A stretch of DNA of 64,000 nt from Brumimicrobium ulvae (GCF_947504225.1 NZ_CANNGT010000011.1:1-64000); one strand, 5' to 3'; numbered from the stretch's first letter, positions 1-8,103 are shown. The notes: generated by a model not told the origin, from the sequence alone. A program made the numbers and translations.

Positions 1-3
1 TAG

Positions 4-129
4 TCCAACTCCGTTTTATCAGCTATTTTCTACTCGTCAATTAATCGACTGATGGGTTGACAATTAATTTTTTACGATTATCTTTAGCTATTGAAAGAAA
101 ACAACTGATAAAACGCTATTAAGTTGGGC
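4..129. repeat. attC-like imperfect palindrome, site 1
   Basis: The left arm (4-22) reads TCCAACTCCGTTTTATCAG and the right arm (105-129) is its imperfect complement, ending in AAGTTGGGC. The ~80 bp between them has no gene. The last bases, GTTGGGCACA, are complementary to AGTGCCCAAC at the end of the following cassette (921-930), as expected when TTRRRY of an attC site belongs to the next cassette. Seen: the inverted arms and the complementarity. Inferred: a recombination site of a gene cassette. Confidence 0.55.
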
Positions 130-175
130 ACAAGCATAGAGACGAACTACCGGAGATTAACTTAAGATTTGAAAA

Positions 176-901
176 ATGGATTTTACGAACGAACCAATAA
201 ATGACATAGAACAAGCAAGGAAATATTTTATTGCTATGGGGTGTAGTCATTTTCATATGACACGTGAATATCCGCAAAGAGCAAAAGAATATATAGCACT
301 TGATATTGACCCAGAAATTGAATCCGAATGGAGAAAAGAAGAATTTGAACAAAAGCTTGAAAACTTTCAGACAATTAAACCATCAGAATACGGTGCATAT
401 CTGAGAAATTTGGATTCTATGATTGAAAGAAAGGAATTCTACCTTGAAAGATTGTTTGAACTTGTAATTAAGATTAAAGAAAAATTGCCTAATGAACAGA
501 TTGGATTTGTACTTTCAACAATTATAGGTAATAACGGGACTAAATCTAAAGGTGGCTTAATTCAAAAGTCTTATGATTTAAAGCGTAAAGATTTAGCTGA
601 GAAATTTTATACTCAGGTTAAATTGTTGTTTAAAATCGCATCAGACAACTCTATAAAACTGACTTTTGCATATGGAAATCTACTTGATGTGATTGAATAT
701 TATAAAATTGATGAAAGTGATGAATACCTTTTCAAGTTAAGAGAAAAAAACGATAATGAAAGCTTTGATTATTTTAAAACAGGAGCAGAAGAAGGGAATA
801 AATATTCAATGAATAAGCTATCAGATTGTTACCGAGAAGGAAAAGGCTGTGAAATAGATATTAAAAAAGCAAAGTTTTGGAAATTAAAAGCAAATGAGTG
901 A
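176..901 (+). CDS. Hypothetical protein with a C-terminal Sel1-like repeat
   Basis: This 241-aa protein starts at the ATG at 176. Residues ~200-240 contain a single Sel1/TPR-like helical repeat (GAEEGNKYSMNKLSDCYREG followed by KAKFWKLKA). The rest is charged and helical, with no signal peptide or membrane segment, so it is probably cytosolic. It is the only gene between attC-like sites 1 and 2 and has no visible partner. Sel1 repeats usually mediate protein contacts, but one repeat does not define a function. The lone-ORF, one-gene-per-palindrome arrangement suggests a mobile cassette. The start is supported by its position just after the palindrome. Confidence 0.75.
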   Translation: MDFTNEPINDIEQARKYFIAMGCSHFHMTREYPQRAKEYIALDIDPEIESEWRKEEFEQKLENFQTIKPSEYGAYLRNLDSMIERKEFYLERLFELVIKIKEKLPNEQIGFVLSTIIGNNGTKSKGGLIQKSYDLKRKDLAEKFYTQVKLLFKIASDNSIKLTFAYGNLLDVIEYYKIDESDEYLFKLREKNDNESFDYFKTGAEEGNKYSMNKLSDCYREGKGCEIDIKKAKFWKLKANE

Positions 902-923
902 TAATTAAAATATAAATGCCAGT

Positions 924-1057
924 GCCCAACACATGGTATAGTGCATGCGGGTTTCAGTGGTTTTCGAGCGTTTGTGGCTCGTAAAAAAAGTCGGTGTAAA
1001 CTGATAGGAAATCGCTTCGTAATCCCGCACGACACCATACCATAAAACGTTGTGGGC
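924..1057. repeat. attC-like imperfect palindrome, site 2
   Basis: The left arm begins GCCCAACACATGGTATAGTG at 924. The right arm ends CACCATACCATAAAACGTTG then TGGGC at 1057, and pairs with the left apart from an unpaired ACGTT-type bulge. GCCCAAC fits the attC motif RYYYAAC. The interior carries TTTCAGTGGTTTT, also found in site 4 (CAGTGGTTTTAAATCCGC), so the sites share sequence and not only symmetry. Confidence 0.6.
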
Positions 1058-1076
1058 AATTTAACCAAACCAAAGA

Positions 1077-3227
1077 ATGCATACAGATTTACCATTAAAC
1101 GAAAGTTCAACAGATAAGTTAGGAAGACATCCTTTTGCTTATGAAATTGCATCTGGCTTGGTTAATTCATTTAAAGACAATAATGAAAGTATTGTACTTG
1201 GAATTAATGGTACTTGGGGCTCTGGAAAGTCAACTTTACTGAATTTTATAATTAATGAGGTTGAGGAACTTTCAAAGAATAATAACCAAGAGATTATTGT
1301 TTTAAGATTTAATCCTTGGATGTTCTCTGGACAAAAAGAATTACAAACTGTCTTTTTAAGAGAACTAATTCTAAAGCTACGAAACAACTCGGAAAAACTT
1401 AAAAACGCTTCAAAAAAAATTGCTGAATTTTTAGAATACTTGAATTGGGTTAACTATGTGCATTCAGGTGCTGGAGAAGCTTTAAAAACATTAAAAAATC
1501 TCTTTAAAAAAGCAGGAAAGGAAAAAGAACTTGTTGAATTAAAAAAGGAAATAGACGATATCCTAATTGAGTCAAAAGTAAAATTGTACATAACAATTGA
1601 TGATATAGACCGATTAACACCAACCGAAATAACAGATATTTTTCAATTGATTAAATTAAATGGAAATTTTGCAAATACAATTTTCATTTTAGCCTATGAC
1701 CAAGACGTAGTAGAAACTGCATTGGAAAATCAATTTGGAAGAAATGGAAAAAAATACATCGAAAAAATCGTACAAGTTGATTATACGTTACCGTCTATTT
1801 CCAGAGAAGATATAGCAAGACTATTTATAGACAACTTAAATCAACTTTTTAATGTTGAGGAAATAACTAATAGAATTGAAGATTTAAATGACTCAATCAA
1901 AGATGAGCCTTTTATAGATTTTTTCGCTTCCTTAAGGGATATTTATAGATATAACAATAGTATAAAACTTCGATTACCTTCAATATTTAACGAATTAAAC
2001 ATTTTGGATTTTCTTTTAATAGAATCCTTAAGAGTATTTGACCAAAAAGCATATCATTTTGTAATCGATAACAAAGAAAGTCTTGTATACAAGAGTAAAA
2101 ACAACATAAATAATTTTGGATTTCACAAAGACAATGAAAAATCTACTGAATCTTTCATTGATAGCGCAGAGTTTGATGAAATAATCAAAAGAATACTTAA
2201 AAGATTATTTATAGTTGATACAGCTTATAGTTTTAATGCGGACTCACCTAAAGACCTAATTCGCGGAAAAAGAGTAGCTGACACAAGTTACTTCAATAGA
2301 TATTTTAATCTTCAATTATCACATTTTGATATTCAAGAAGATGTCTTTGACAGTTTCATAAATAAAAACTCAATAGAGGAAAATGAGCAAACCTTAAAAG
2401 ACGTTAATGACAAAAAACAATTATTTCAATTCTTAAATTGGATTGAAATCAAAAGTAAAGGTACAGACGAGGCAAAACATAAAAACATTCTTCTTTCAAT
2501 TTTAAGCTATTCTAAAAATTTACAATACAAAAGCGGTATGTTTTGGGGAATAGGCTCTGATTTGATTACAGTTTTACACTATGTTTCTGATATGTTAAAG
2601 AACATAAGCGACCTTGAGGATAGGAAAAACTTAATCTTTGAATATATTAAATCTAAAAGGTATTTTTCTTCTTTCTATTTATGTGATAGAATATTATATG
2701 CCAACGAACAATTAGAAAAAGGAGAACTTTATTCAAATAAAGAATGGTACTATCTTTTCAAATCTGAAAAAGAAATTGACCAAGAGTTCATAGCAAAAAT
2801 TTTATCTGAAAGAAACTCAATAGCAAAAGAACTTTTTAATAAGTTATTAAGTGATAGTGAGTTTTTGGCTGAAGATGAAATTGGGTTAATCCTAGATGTT
2901 GTATATAAAAACTACAAAGACTATTATGAAAAAAATTTCCCTAAACTAATTGAAAAAGATATTGAACTGATTAAATATTTGTGGCTATCAATAAAACGTA
3001 GTTGGATGACTTCTGGAAGTAGAGTTGGTTATCAACTAGCTGAATACCAATTTTATCCTGGTCTAATTAAGGAAAATATAAAAAGTAGGTTGGATAATCT
3101 TAATTTGGATGATTTTGACGAAAATGAGAGAAAAGTAATTGCTCTATTTGACAAGGCACACAATGACGGATTTGAAGAAAAAAAATATTATGACATTGAG
3201 ACACTTGAAGAGATGGGAAGATGGTAA
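1077..3227 (+). CDS. KAP family P-loop NTPase
   Basis: This 716-aa protein has the features of the KAP NTPase family. The Walker A motif is NGTWGSGKST (residues 44-53), followed by the family signature RFNPWMFSGQ (77-86), a Walker B region YITIDDIDRL (171-180) and a sensor-like LAYDQDVV (205-212). The ATPase domain covers roughly residues 20-330; the C-terminal half is helical and unrecognised. Membrane helices, which some KAP proteins carry inside the ATPase domain, are not obvious here. KAP NTPases include phage-exclusion proteins such as PifA and occur often in mobile DNA, so a defence role is plausible but inferred. It is the sole gene of its cassette; its front end GTTGTGGGCA pairs with TGCCCAC just after its stop. 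Confidence 0.85.
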   Translation: MHTDLPLNESSTDKLGRHPFAYEIASGLVNSFKDNNESIVLGINGTWGSGKSTLLNFIINEVEELSKNNNQEIIVLRFNPWMFSGQKELQTVFLRELILKLRNNSEKLKNASKKIAEFLEYLNWVNYVHSGAGEALKTLKNLFKKAGKEKELVELKKEIDDILIESKVKLYITIDDIDRLTPTEITDIFQLIKLNGNFANTIFILAYDQDVVETALENQFGRNGKKYIEKIVQVDYTLPSISREDIARLFIDNLNQLFNVEEITNRIEDLNDSIKDEPFIDFFASLRDIYRYNNSIKLRLPSIFNELNILDFLLIESLRVFDQKAYHFVIDNKESLVYKSKNNINNFGFHKDNEKSTESFIDSAEFDEIIKRILKRLFIVDTAYSFNADSPKDLIRGKRVADTSYFNRYFNLQLSHFDIQEDVFDSFINKNSIEENEQTLKDVNDKKQLFQFLNWIEIKSKGTDEAKHKNILLSILSYSKNLQYKSGMFWGIGSDLITVLHYVSDMLKNISDLEDRKNLIFEYIKSKRYFSSFYLCDRILYANEQLEKGELYSNKEWYYLFKSEKEIDQEFIAKILSERNSIAKELFNKLLSDSEFLAEDEIGLILDVVYKNYKDYYEKNFPKLIEKDIELIKYLWLSIKRSWMTSGSRVGYQLAEYQFYPGLIKENIKSRLDNLNLDDFDENERKVIALFDKAHNDGFEEKKYYDIETLEEMGRW

Positions 3228-3537
3228 AAAAACTGCCCACAATAACTAAGTCTTCGGCGTGCCGATAGGTCAACGCTGAAGACCATGTTGACGGATCAGG
3301 TGTTCCTTTCACCGTACTGAGCCTGCCGAACGTATGGGGAAAACGATTTAATACCTTGTTTTTGAAAATTTATTTTGGTGTGTTACGCTTTGATTATGAG
3401 CGTGTATTTCGAATTTAAGTTGGTTGATTACAATTCACTGTTCTTAAAAAGGAGTATTTACCAGATGTAATACTATTTTTATGTCTATATCACTACTTCT
3501 AAGCCATAACTTTTCCATTACGCACATGTCGTTTATT
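3228..3537. other. Noncoding: left arm of attC-like site 3 and IS91 flank
   Basis: The left arm CTGCCCACAATAAC (3233-3246) matches the complement of the preceding cassette's front end. No right arm follows within 150 bp; instead the sequence runs into the 3' flank of an IS91-family transposase. A possible right core, GACGTTAGGAGG, lies at 5939-5950 beyond the IS91 genes, which suggests that the element separates the two halves of one site. No credible ORF is present here. Confidence 0.4.
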
Positions 3538-4231
3538 CTAAGTTGCTGATTTAATGGTTTTTAAAGTTTCTCTCCAGTTTTTTGGCGGACCTCTTCCATC
3601 AAAAAGTAAAACAGTAATGAGTTTTCCTTTTTTGCATGTTGGACATCGTCTGTGGTGAGTTAGATTCTCCGTAATAATTTCCAATGTTTTCCGTTCATTC
3701 AATAACTTTTGAAGTTCGGGAAGTTTTGTCTTTTTCCAACTGCTGCTTAATATTCCATAATGTCTAATTCGAGTAAAACCTTTGGGTAAAATATGCAGCG
3801 AAAATCGTTTAATAAAGTCGGAAGTATTGAGTGTTACGTCATGTTTTTGTCCACCTTTTCTATAGTTTTTTGCAGCAAATGTGACTGTTCTCTTGGCGTA
3901 ATCAATGTTCTTTATTCTGTGATTTGAAATGGCTATTTTATGGGTATATCTTCCAAGATATTCGATAACAAACTCAGGTTTAAAGAAGGGCTGTTTTGCA
4001 TAAACGACCCATTTCTTGGAGAACACTTTGTCGTAAGTACTTTGTGGAATTTTTAACTCGCTTTTTCTTAGTAATGCAATGTATTTTGCACGAAAAACGG
4101 TACTCATTGACTTCACATTAAATAAGTATTTTCCTTTGCTTTTTGAAGACTTCCACTTGTTGTTTTTTGTTACGCCTCCGCCAGGAACAATGCAATGCAA
4201 ATGGGGATGAAGTGATAAATTTTGCCCCGCA

Positions 4232-4525
4232 CCCCGTTAGAAATTTGTATATTCATAAAATGGAAAAATTCTACGTTTATGTGCTGTCATCAAAAAAGGA
4301 TAATTCTTGGTACATTGGGTATTCATCAAATCTAGAAAGTCGAATAATTCAACATAATTCTGGAAAAACAATTACTACAAGTCGAAAAATGCCTTGGGAA
4401 ATTATTTATTACGAGGTTTCGTTCAATAAAGCAGATGCAATAGCAAGAGAAAAGTATTTAAAATCAGGTATGGGGCGTAGATATTTAAAGAATAGATTGA
4501 AAAATCAACTCCATTTCTAACGGGG
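4232..4525 (+). mobile_element. Small GIY-YIG element with 13-bp terminal inverted repeats
   Basis: The 294-bp segment is bounded by CCCCGTTAGAAAT (4232-4244) and its perfect inverted complement ATTTCTAACGGGG (4513-4525). It contains only the GIY-YIG ORF and interrupts a transposase whose reading resumes on both sides. No clear target duplication is visible; a 3-bp GCA on each flank is possible. Seen: inverted ends, single ORF, interrupted host gene. Inferred: the segment is itself a mobile unit, moved by its own nuclease or in trans. Confidence 0.7.
4260..4520 (+). CDS. GIY-YIG nuclease family protein, single domain
   Basis: The preferred start is the ATG at 4260, giving 86 aa; an upstream in-frame ATG at 4143 lies inside transposase sequence on the other strand and is unlikely. 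The domain spans almost the whole protein: FYVYVLSS, then SWYIGYSSNLESRIIQHNSG (the GIY and YIG strands read YVY and YIG) and a C-terminal KAREKYLK-like helix (AIAREKYLKSGMGRRYLKN). Small UvrC-N-type proteins of this kind are abundant in Bacteroidota, usually without known function. It lies between the terminal inverted repeats of the insertion. Catalytic Arg (in LESRI) and Tyr are present; a possible Glu is seen in AREKYL. It could be a homing-type or repair nuclease. Confidence 0.85.
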   Translation: MEKFYVYVLSSKKDNSWYIGYSSNLESRIIQHNSGKTITTSRKMPWEIIYYEVSFNKADAIAREKYLKSGMGRRYLKNRLKNQLHF

Positions 4526-4966
4526 CAAGAGTGTGCAATACGCTTATCATTCCCATTTTCCCTCCCAAGTGCTTTGGATTATCTCCAAACTGCTGCAAAG
4601 TCTGCCAAGCAGCTTTAAATAAAGCTCCATAAATAATCCTACCTTCTCTTAAAGCATACTCATTAAACTCAGAAGGAAGAGTAAAAACCACATGGAAGTA
4701 TGGAACTTCTAAAAGTTCATTTTCTCGTGCATTTATCCATTCTTCTCGCTTGTGTCCTTGGCAAGTTGGACAATGTCTATTCCTGCAGCTGTTGTAACTA
4801 ATGTGTAATTTATTACAACAGTCACACTGATCAATGTGTCCGCCCATCGATTGTGTTCTGCATCTTCGAATAGCCTGTAGCGTTCTTGTATGCCAACTTG
4901 TAGGAGCCAATTTTGAAAGTTGATGTTGCTCTAATTCTAAAACATCAGCAACTTTATATTTACTCT

Positions 4967-5827
4967 TCAAGTCTTGTAAAGCAGATCTAGCGGACTATAT
5001 TTTTTTGAAGAACCTGAGTTTGAAACATGAAGATAAACCAGCGTTGTTTCTATTCTAGCGTGACCAAGAAGTTCTTTTAATGCAAGTAGATTCAAACCAC
5101 TTTCTAGTAAATGTGTAGCGTAAGAATGTCGAAGTGTATGTGCTGTAATTTTCTTTGAAGTTCCAATCTTACTTCGGTTTTCTTTGATTACCCACTGTAT
5201 TGCTCGAACTGTAATGGGCAGTGGTTTTCCATCATCAGTTACTTGGCTATTGAAGAGATAAATAACTGGTTTTTCCGTTTGAATATACTTTTGCAAACCT
5301 CTTGCCAGATGTACACTTAGCGGAACATATCTATCCAGTTTTCCTTTTTGTTTCTTTACGAAAACAGTATTGCGATCAAAGTCAACATCAGATAATTTTA
5401 AAGCACAAAGTTCATAACTTCTCAGTCCACAGCCGTAAAGCGTGGCGATCATTAATCGATGTTTTAAGTATTTTGGTGCATTGATTAATCTCTTCACCTC
5501 GGATAAACTCATCACTACTGGAAGATCGTTTTGTCTTTTTATTTCAGGAAGTTGAACTTTTCGTCCATCCATTCCAAGCAATTTATAAACTGCCCTTAAT
5601 CCATAAACGGTGTGTTTAAAGAAACTTTCAGAAGGCGTTTTATGAAGATTTTTACAATGAAAAAGATAGTCATCAATGGCTTCTTTTTCTAACAGCTCCG
5701 GACTTTTATTGTAATGCAGAGCCAAGTGTGCAAGGCATCTAGAGTAGTTGTTTAAGGTGCTTTTTGACTTCCCATTTATACTGAAGCTTTTGGTTAGCCT
5801 TTCTATCAAAGTACTAAAACCTTCCAC
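4967..5827 (-). CDS. Tyrosine recombinase/integrase of an IS91-type element
   Basis: This 286-aa protein has an N-terminal SAM-like core-binding domain (~5-90) and a C-terminal catalytic domain (~105-275). The catalytic residues are visible: Arg136 in GCGLRSYEL, Lys in KKQKGKLDRY (~160), His230-x-x-Arg233 in AHTLRHSYATHL, His256 in LLGHARIETT and the nucleophile Tyr265 in TLVYLH. The start is GTG at 5827; no in-frame ATG lies upstream. Its stop overlaps the transposase start. A XerC/D-like recombinase directly upstream of an IS91 transposase is a recurrent arrangement in Bacteroidota. It lacks the extra alpha-helical insert of integron IntI, so it is not an obvious candidate for moving the surrounding cassettes. 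Catalytically it looks intact. Confidence 0.9.
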   Translation of the reverse strand: MEGFSTLIERLTKSFSINGKSKSTLNNYSRCLAHLALHYNKSPELLEKEAIDDYLFHCKNLHKTPSESFFKHTVYGLRAVYKLLGMDGRKVQLPEIKRQNDLPVVMSLSEVKRLINAPKYLKHRLMIATLYGCGLRSYELCALKLSDVDFDRNTVFVKKQKGKLDRYVPLSVHLARGLQKYIQTEKPVIYLFNSQVTDDGKPLPITVRAIQWVIKENRSKIGTSKKITAHTLRHSYATHLLESGLNLLALKELLGHARIETTLVYLHVSNSGSSKKYSPLDLLYKT

Positions 5828-5954
5828 ATTCGAAACGGCTGTTTCAAGTATGGTTTCACTTTTTTTTATACATAATATTTGATTTAATGTGTATTCAAAT
5901 ATAGTTTATTGCTAATTTAGAGGGTGAGAGAAGCTTCCGACGTTAGGAGGATTC

Positions 5955-6088
5955 GTTCAACACAGTGTATAAGCAATAGCTGGCTTAGTGCTAAATTGAA
6001 ACGAAATGAATGTAAATAAAGCTCAGTGTTCAACCGAAATTCAGTGGTTTTAAATCCGCTACTGCTCATACACAAAACCGTTAACTAC
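5955..6088. repeat. attC-like imperfect palindrome, site 4
   Basis: The left arm GTTCAACACAGTGTATAAGC begins at 5955 (GTTCAAC fits RYYYAAC). The right arm CTCATACACAAAACCGTTAA runs on to CTAC near 6088. Internal motifs GGCTTAGTGCTAAA and CAGTGGTTTTAAATCCGC recur in site 6 as GGCTAAGTGCTAAA and AGTGATTTTTAATCCC. A further right-type core, GACGTTAGGAGG, ends only a few bases before the left arm. Confidence 0.6.
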
Positions 6089-6093
6089 AATAC

Positions 6094-6504
6094 ATGAGAA
6101 ACTGGAATAAAACCGGAAAAATAAAGGCTGTAATTTTGGTAATAATATGTATTCCCAACTTATTAATTTCTACACCCATCGTTCCGAACTTTAGTGTCAT
6201 TCAGTCTTTAATACCACTTCTGTTTGGATCTTTTGCATTACCACTAATAATAAAAGTCAATTCATCTATATCATCAATATCTCAAACTTTAGAAAACCCA
6301 AACTGGAACGATAACCCATTGACGTTTAAGCGTCCCTTAACTTTTTATCAATTTGGAGGTTGGTTTATGATAACAATTGGAACAAGTATGATTATTGGAA
6401 CGGCTTTTAGATTTCAAGTATTTCAAACTTTTGGATTCACTGCGGTCATGTTTGGCACAGGAATATTAGTCGGAATAAAACTGACGCTTAAGTGGTTTAA
6501 ATAA
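6094..6504 (+). CDS. Small integral membrane protein, unknown
   Basis: This 136-aa protein starts at the ATG at 6094, a few bases after attC-like site 4. It has about four hydrophobic segments: ~10-27, ~36-52, ~82-101 and ~107-128, with a polar stretch (residues ~53-78) between the second and third. There is no recognisable enzyme motif. It shares a cassette with the next gene: only 34 bp separate them, and that gap holds a solitary left-arm motif (TGTAGTTAAC). Function unknown; the chance that it encodes a real protein is good because of its compact fit between cassette ends. Confidence 0.65.
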   Translation: MRNWNKTGKIKAVILVIICIPNLLISTPIVPNFSVIQSLIPLLFGSFALPLIIKVNSSISSISQTLENPNWNDNPLTFKRPLTFYQFGGWFMITIGTSMIIGTAFRFQVFQTFGFTAVMFGTGILVGIKLTLKWFK

Positions 6505-6538
6505 AATGTAGTTAACGCTTATGCTAAAATACATCTGA

Positions 6539-7051
6539 ATGATTCGAGAAAAATTTGAAGAGATAGCAAGCCAACTTGGCTGTAAATATGAATATTCAGA
6601 GAAACGCCATGTTTCACTAATATCACGAAACATTCCAGCCTCATATCATCAAATGACATTAGAGTATAAGACAGTCAAAATTGAAGTACTATATGAGTTT
6701 GGTGGGCAAAATCTAGCGTGGGTAAAAAGTTCAATCAAAACGAATAAAAACTTACCTAATTTTACTGTGAATACAAAAAGTCAAATAAAAAGATTGTTTT
6801 CCAAGGACAAACACCCTTTCATTGTTAAATCAGACGATACTCTATTCAAAGCTTTTATTTTAAAAACACTAGAAACGACTTCATACAATGAGATTGCTAA
6901 TAAAACCACATTTGAACCAAAACTGTCTGGGAACAAAATAGAGGGATATTACAAGATAAACACGAACTTTTACATTGGATTTGATAACAAAGAGCAGTCT
7001 ATTTTACCTTCAATAAACCTGCACAAAAGTATCATTGATAAAATAATGTAG
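6539..7051 (+). CDS. Hypothetical protein
   Basis: This 170-aa soluble protein starts at the ATG at 6539. It has no signal peptide, membrane helix or motif that I recognise; it alternates basic and hydrophobic residues (for example SQIKRLFSKDKHPF). The stop codon ATGTAG merges into the left arm of site 5, and TGTAGTTAAC there is the exact complement of GTTAACTACA at the front end of this cassette (6080-6089). That pairing indicates that this gene and the preceding membrane protein travel as one unit. Confidence 0.6.
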   Translation: MIREKFEEIASQLGCKYEYSEKRHVSLISRNIPASYHQMTLEYKTVKIEVLYEFGGQNLAWVKSSIKTNKNLPNFTVNTKSQIKRLFSKDKHPFIVKSDDTLFKAFILKTLETTSYNEIANKTTFEPKLSGNKIEGYYKINTNFYIGFDNKEQSILPSINLHKSIIDKIM

Positions 7052-7183
7052 TTAACAGGTGCTTAAGCGCCAGCCCAAAATCTTACTTCGAATGAAAGGT
7101 AAAATTGAAAAAAAAAGTTCTATCTTCGAAACAACGATTTATTTAAAGAGTTGGGCCGTGCGCTTAGCACCAAAACGTTAGGC
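7048..7183. repeat. attC-like imperfect palindrome, site 5
   Basis: The left arm begins GTAGTTAACAGGTGCTTAAG at 7048. The right arm is GTGCGCTTAGCACCAAAACG followed by TTAGGC, ending at 7183, and is complementary to the left after a small bulge. GTTAGGC fits the attC motif GTTRRRY. GTTAGGCTTA here is the exact complement of TAAGCCTAAC after the next gene (7912-7921). Confidence 0.65.
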
Positions 7184-7196
7184 TTAATTAATAAAA

Positions 7197-7913
7197 ATGA
7201 GAACTTTTCATAATGTAGATTTAATTAAAGAAATTATACAAAACCCATTCAAAACGATTGGACAAAGAAATTATAGCTTATTTAAAGCCTACACAATTCC
7301 ATATAATTGGTATACGGAAGTTCAAATTGATGAAAACATTAAGTCAATAGCGGATTCTATGCCAACAATTGAAGAATACGTTACAAATCAAATTGGAGAA
7401 AATAATTTAAGGACAGTTCTTTTTGACTACTATATAGGTTGGATTTCAGAAGACTCAAGAGAGTTATTTGATCTTTGCATTGATAAAATAAATGAGTATG
7501 AAAACACCTATAAAATTGACGAAAGTAAATACTTTTTTAAATTAAAACCATATGTGAACCAGCTTGATTTAAAAACCAATCTTAAACATATGTTTCATAG
7601 ACCTGGAATGTATGGTTTTGAAGGATTATCAGGATTAAGAGCATTTTTAGACGGTTATTTTAGATTTAAAGAACAACACAATTTGAATTTGTCTGAATAT
7701 GAAAATCGATTAAGTAAATTCATAGAATATTGGAAAAGTAAAGTAAATAAAGAGATACCTTTTGAAACTTGGGATAGACCATTTAGATTGGAAAGAATGG
7801 GTACAACAGATTTTTCAGGTCCTTCAATCCAATGGGAATTTGAAAGGTTAGAAGAAATTCTAAAGGAAGAATTACAAATGGAACCTGACGACATTAAAAC
7901 AATTGAAAAATAA
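7197..7913 (+). CDS. Hypothetical protein
   Basis: This 238-aa acidic, aromatic-rich protein starts at the ATG at 7197, shortly after site 5. It has no signal peptide or membrane helix and no motif that I recognise. It is predicted mostly helical, with clusters such as RPGMYGFEGLSGLRAFLDGY around residues 131-150. It is the only gene of its cassette, whose two ends are perfectly complementary over 10 bp. The uniform orientation with the other four cassette genes supports a shared mode of acquisition. Confidence 0.65.
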   Translation: MRTFHNVDLIKEIIQNPFKTIGQRNYSLFKAYTIPYNWYTEVQIDENIKSIADSMPTIEEYVTNQIGENNLRTVLFDYYIGWISEDSRELFDLCIDKINEYENTYKIDESKYFFKLKPYVNQLDLKTNLKHMFHRPGMYGFEGLSGLRAFLDGYFRFKEQHNLNLSEYENRLSKFIEYWKSKVNKEIPFETWDRPFRLERMGTTDFSGPSIQWEFERLEEILKEELQMEPDDIKTIEK

Positions 7914-7914
7914 G

Positions 7915-8103
7915 CCTAACACGGTATAAAAATAATAAGGGTTAAGTGCCAAACCCAAAGTTGGTACATATTTACAAAGTCCGCCAAATTTACAATTTGA
8001 CGGTTAAAAGAAAAATAACGGTAAAATTGTAAATTTGGCTAAGTGCTAAACCGAATAGTAAGTGATTTTTAATCCCTTACTATTCTTATACTAAACGTTA
8101 TGT
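7915..8103. repeat. attC-like imperfect palindrome, site 6 (end of array)
   Basis: The left arm GCCTAACACGGTATAAAAAT starts at 7915 (GCCTAAC fits RYYYAAC). The right arm CCCTTACTATTCTTATACTA then AACGTTATGTGC ends near 8103. It is longer than the other sites because of a nested hairpin built on CAAATTTACAATTTGACGG and GTAAAATTGTAAATTTGGC (~7985-8037). No partner for its right end GTTATGTGCATTA is visible downstream, so the array stops here. Confidence 0.6.

Larger units (their letters stand above)
3538..4970 (-). pseudogene. IS91-family Y2 transposase, split by a GIY-YIG insertion
   Basis: Two minus-strand pieces make up one transposase. The N-terminal piece (4970 to ~4533) holds the zinc-binding domain (HIDQCDCCNKLHISYNSCRN, then HCPTCQG) and ends at MISVLHT. 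The C-terminal piece (~4231 to 3538) resumes with GQNLSLHPHLHCIVPGGG and runs through the Transposase_32 domain, including a tyrosine motif (EYLGRYTHKIAISNHR). IS91 transposases are HUH/Y2 rolling-circle enzymes. The first ORF begins at TTG (4970) and overlaps the stop of the upstream recombinase gene, so the two were co-translated. The 0.3-kb insertion falls between HT and GQN, next to the conserved HPHLH metal-binding motif, so the enzyme should be inactive unless the insertion is removed. Confidence 0.9.

Noticed and set aside
3100-3312. Minus-strand ORF overlapping the KAP gene end
   Set aside because: It is mostly antisense to a well-supported gene and has no family features.
4143-4259. 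Longer N-terminus for the GIY-YIG protein from the ATG at 4143
   Set aside because: The added 39 residues come from the antisense of the transposase and lie outside the inverted-repeat borders.
4967-5827. Tyrosine recombinase as the integron integrase of the cassette array
   Set aside because: It lacks the IntI-specific extra helix region, is only 286 aa, and overlaps an IS91 transposase gene, which explains its presence.
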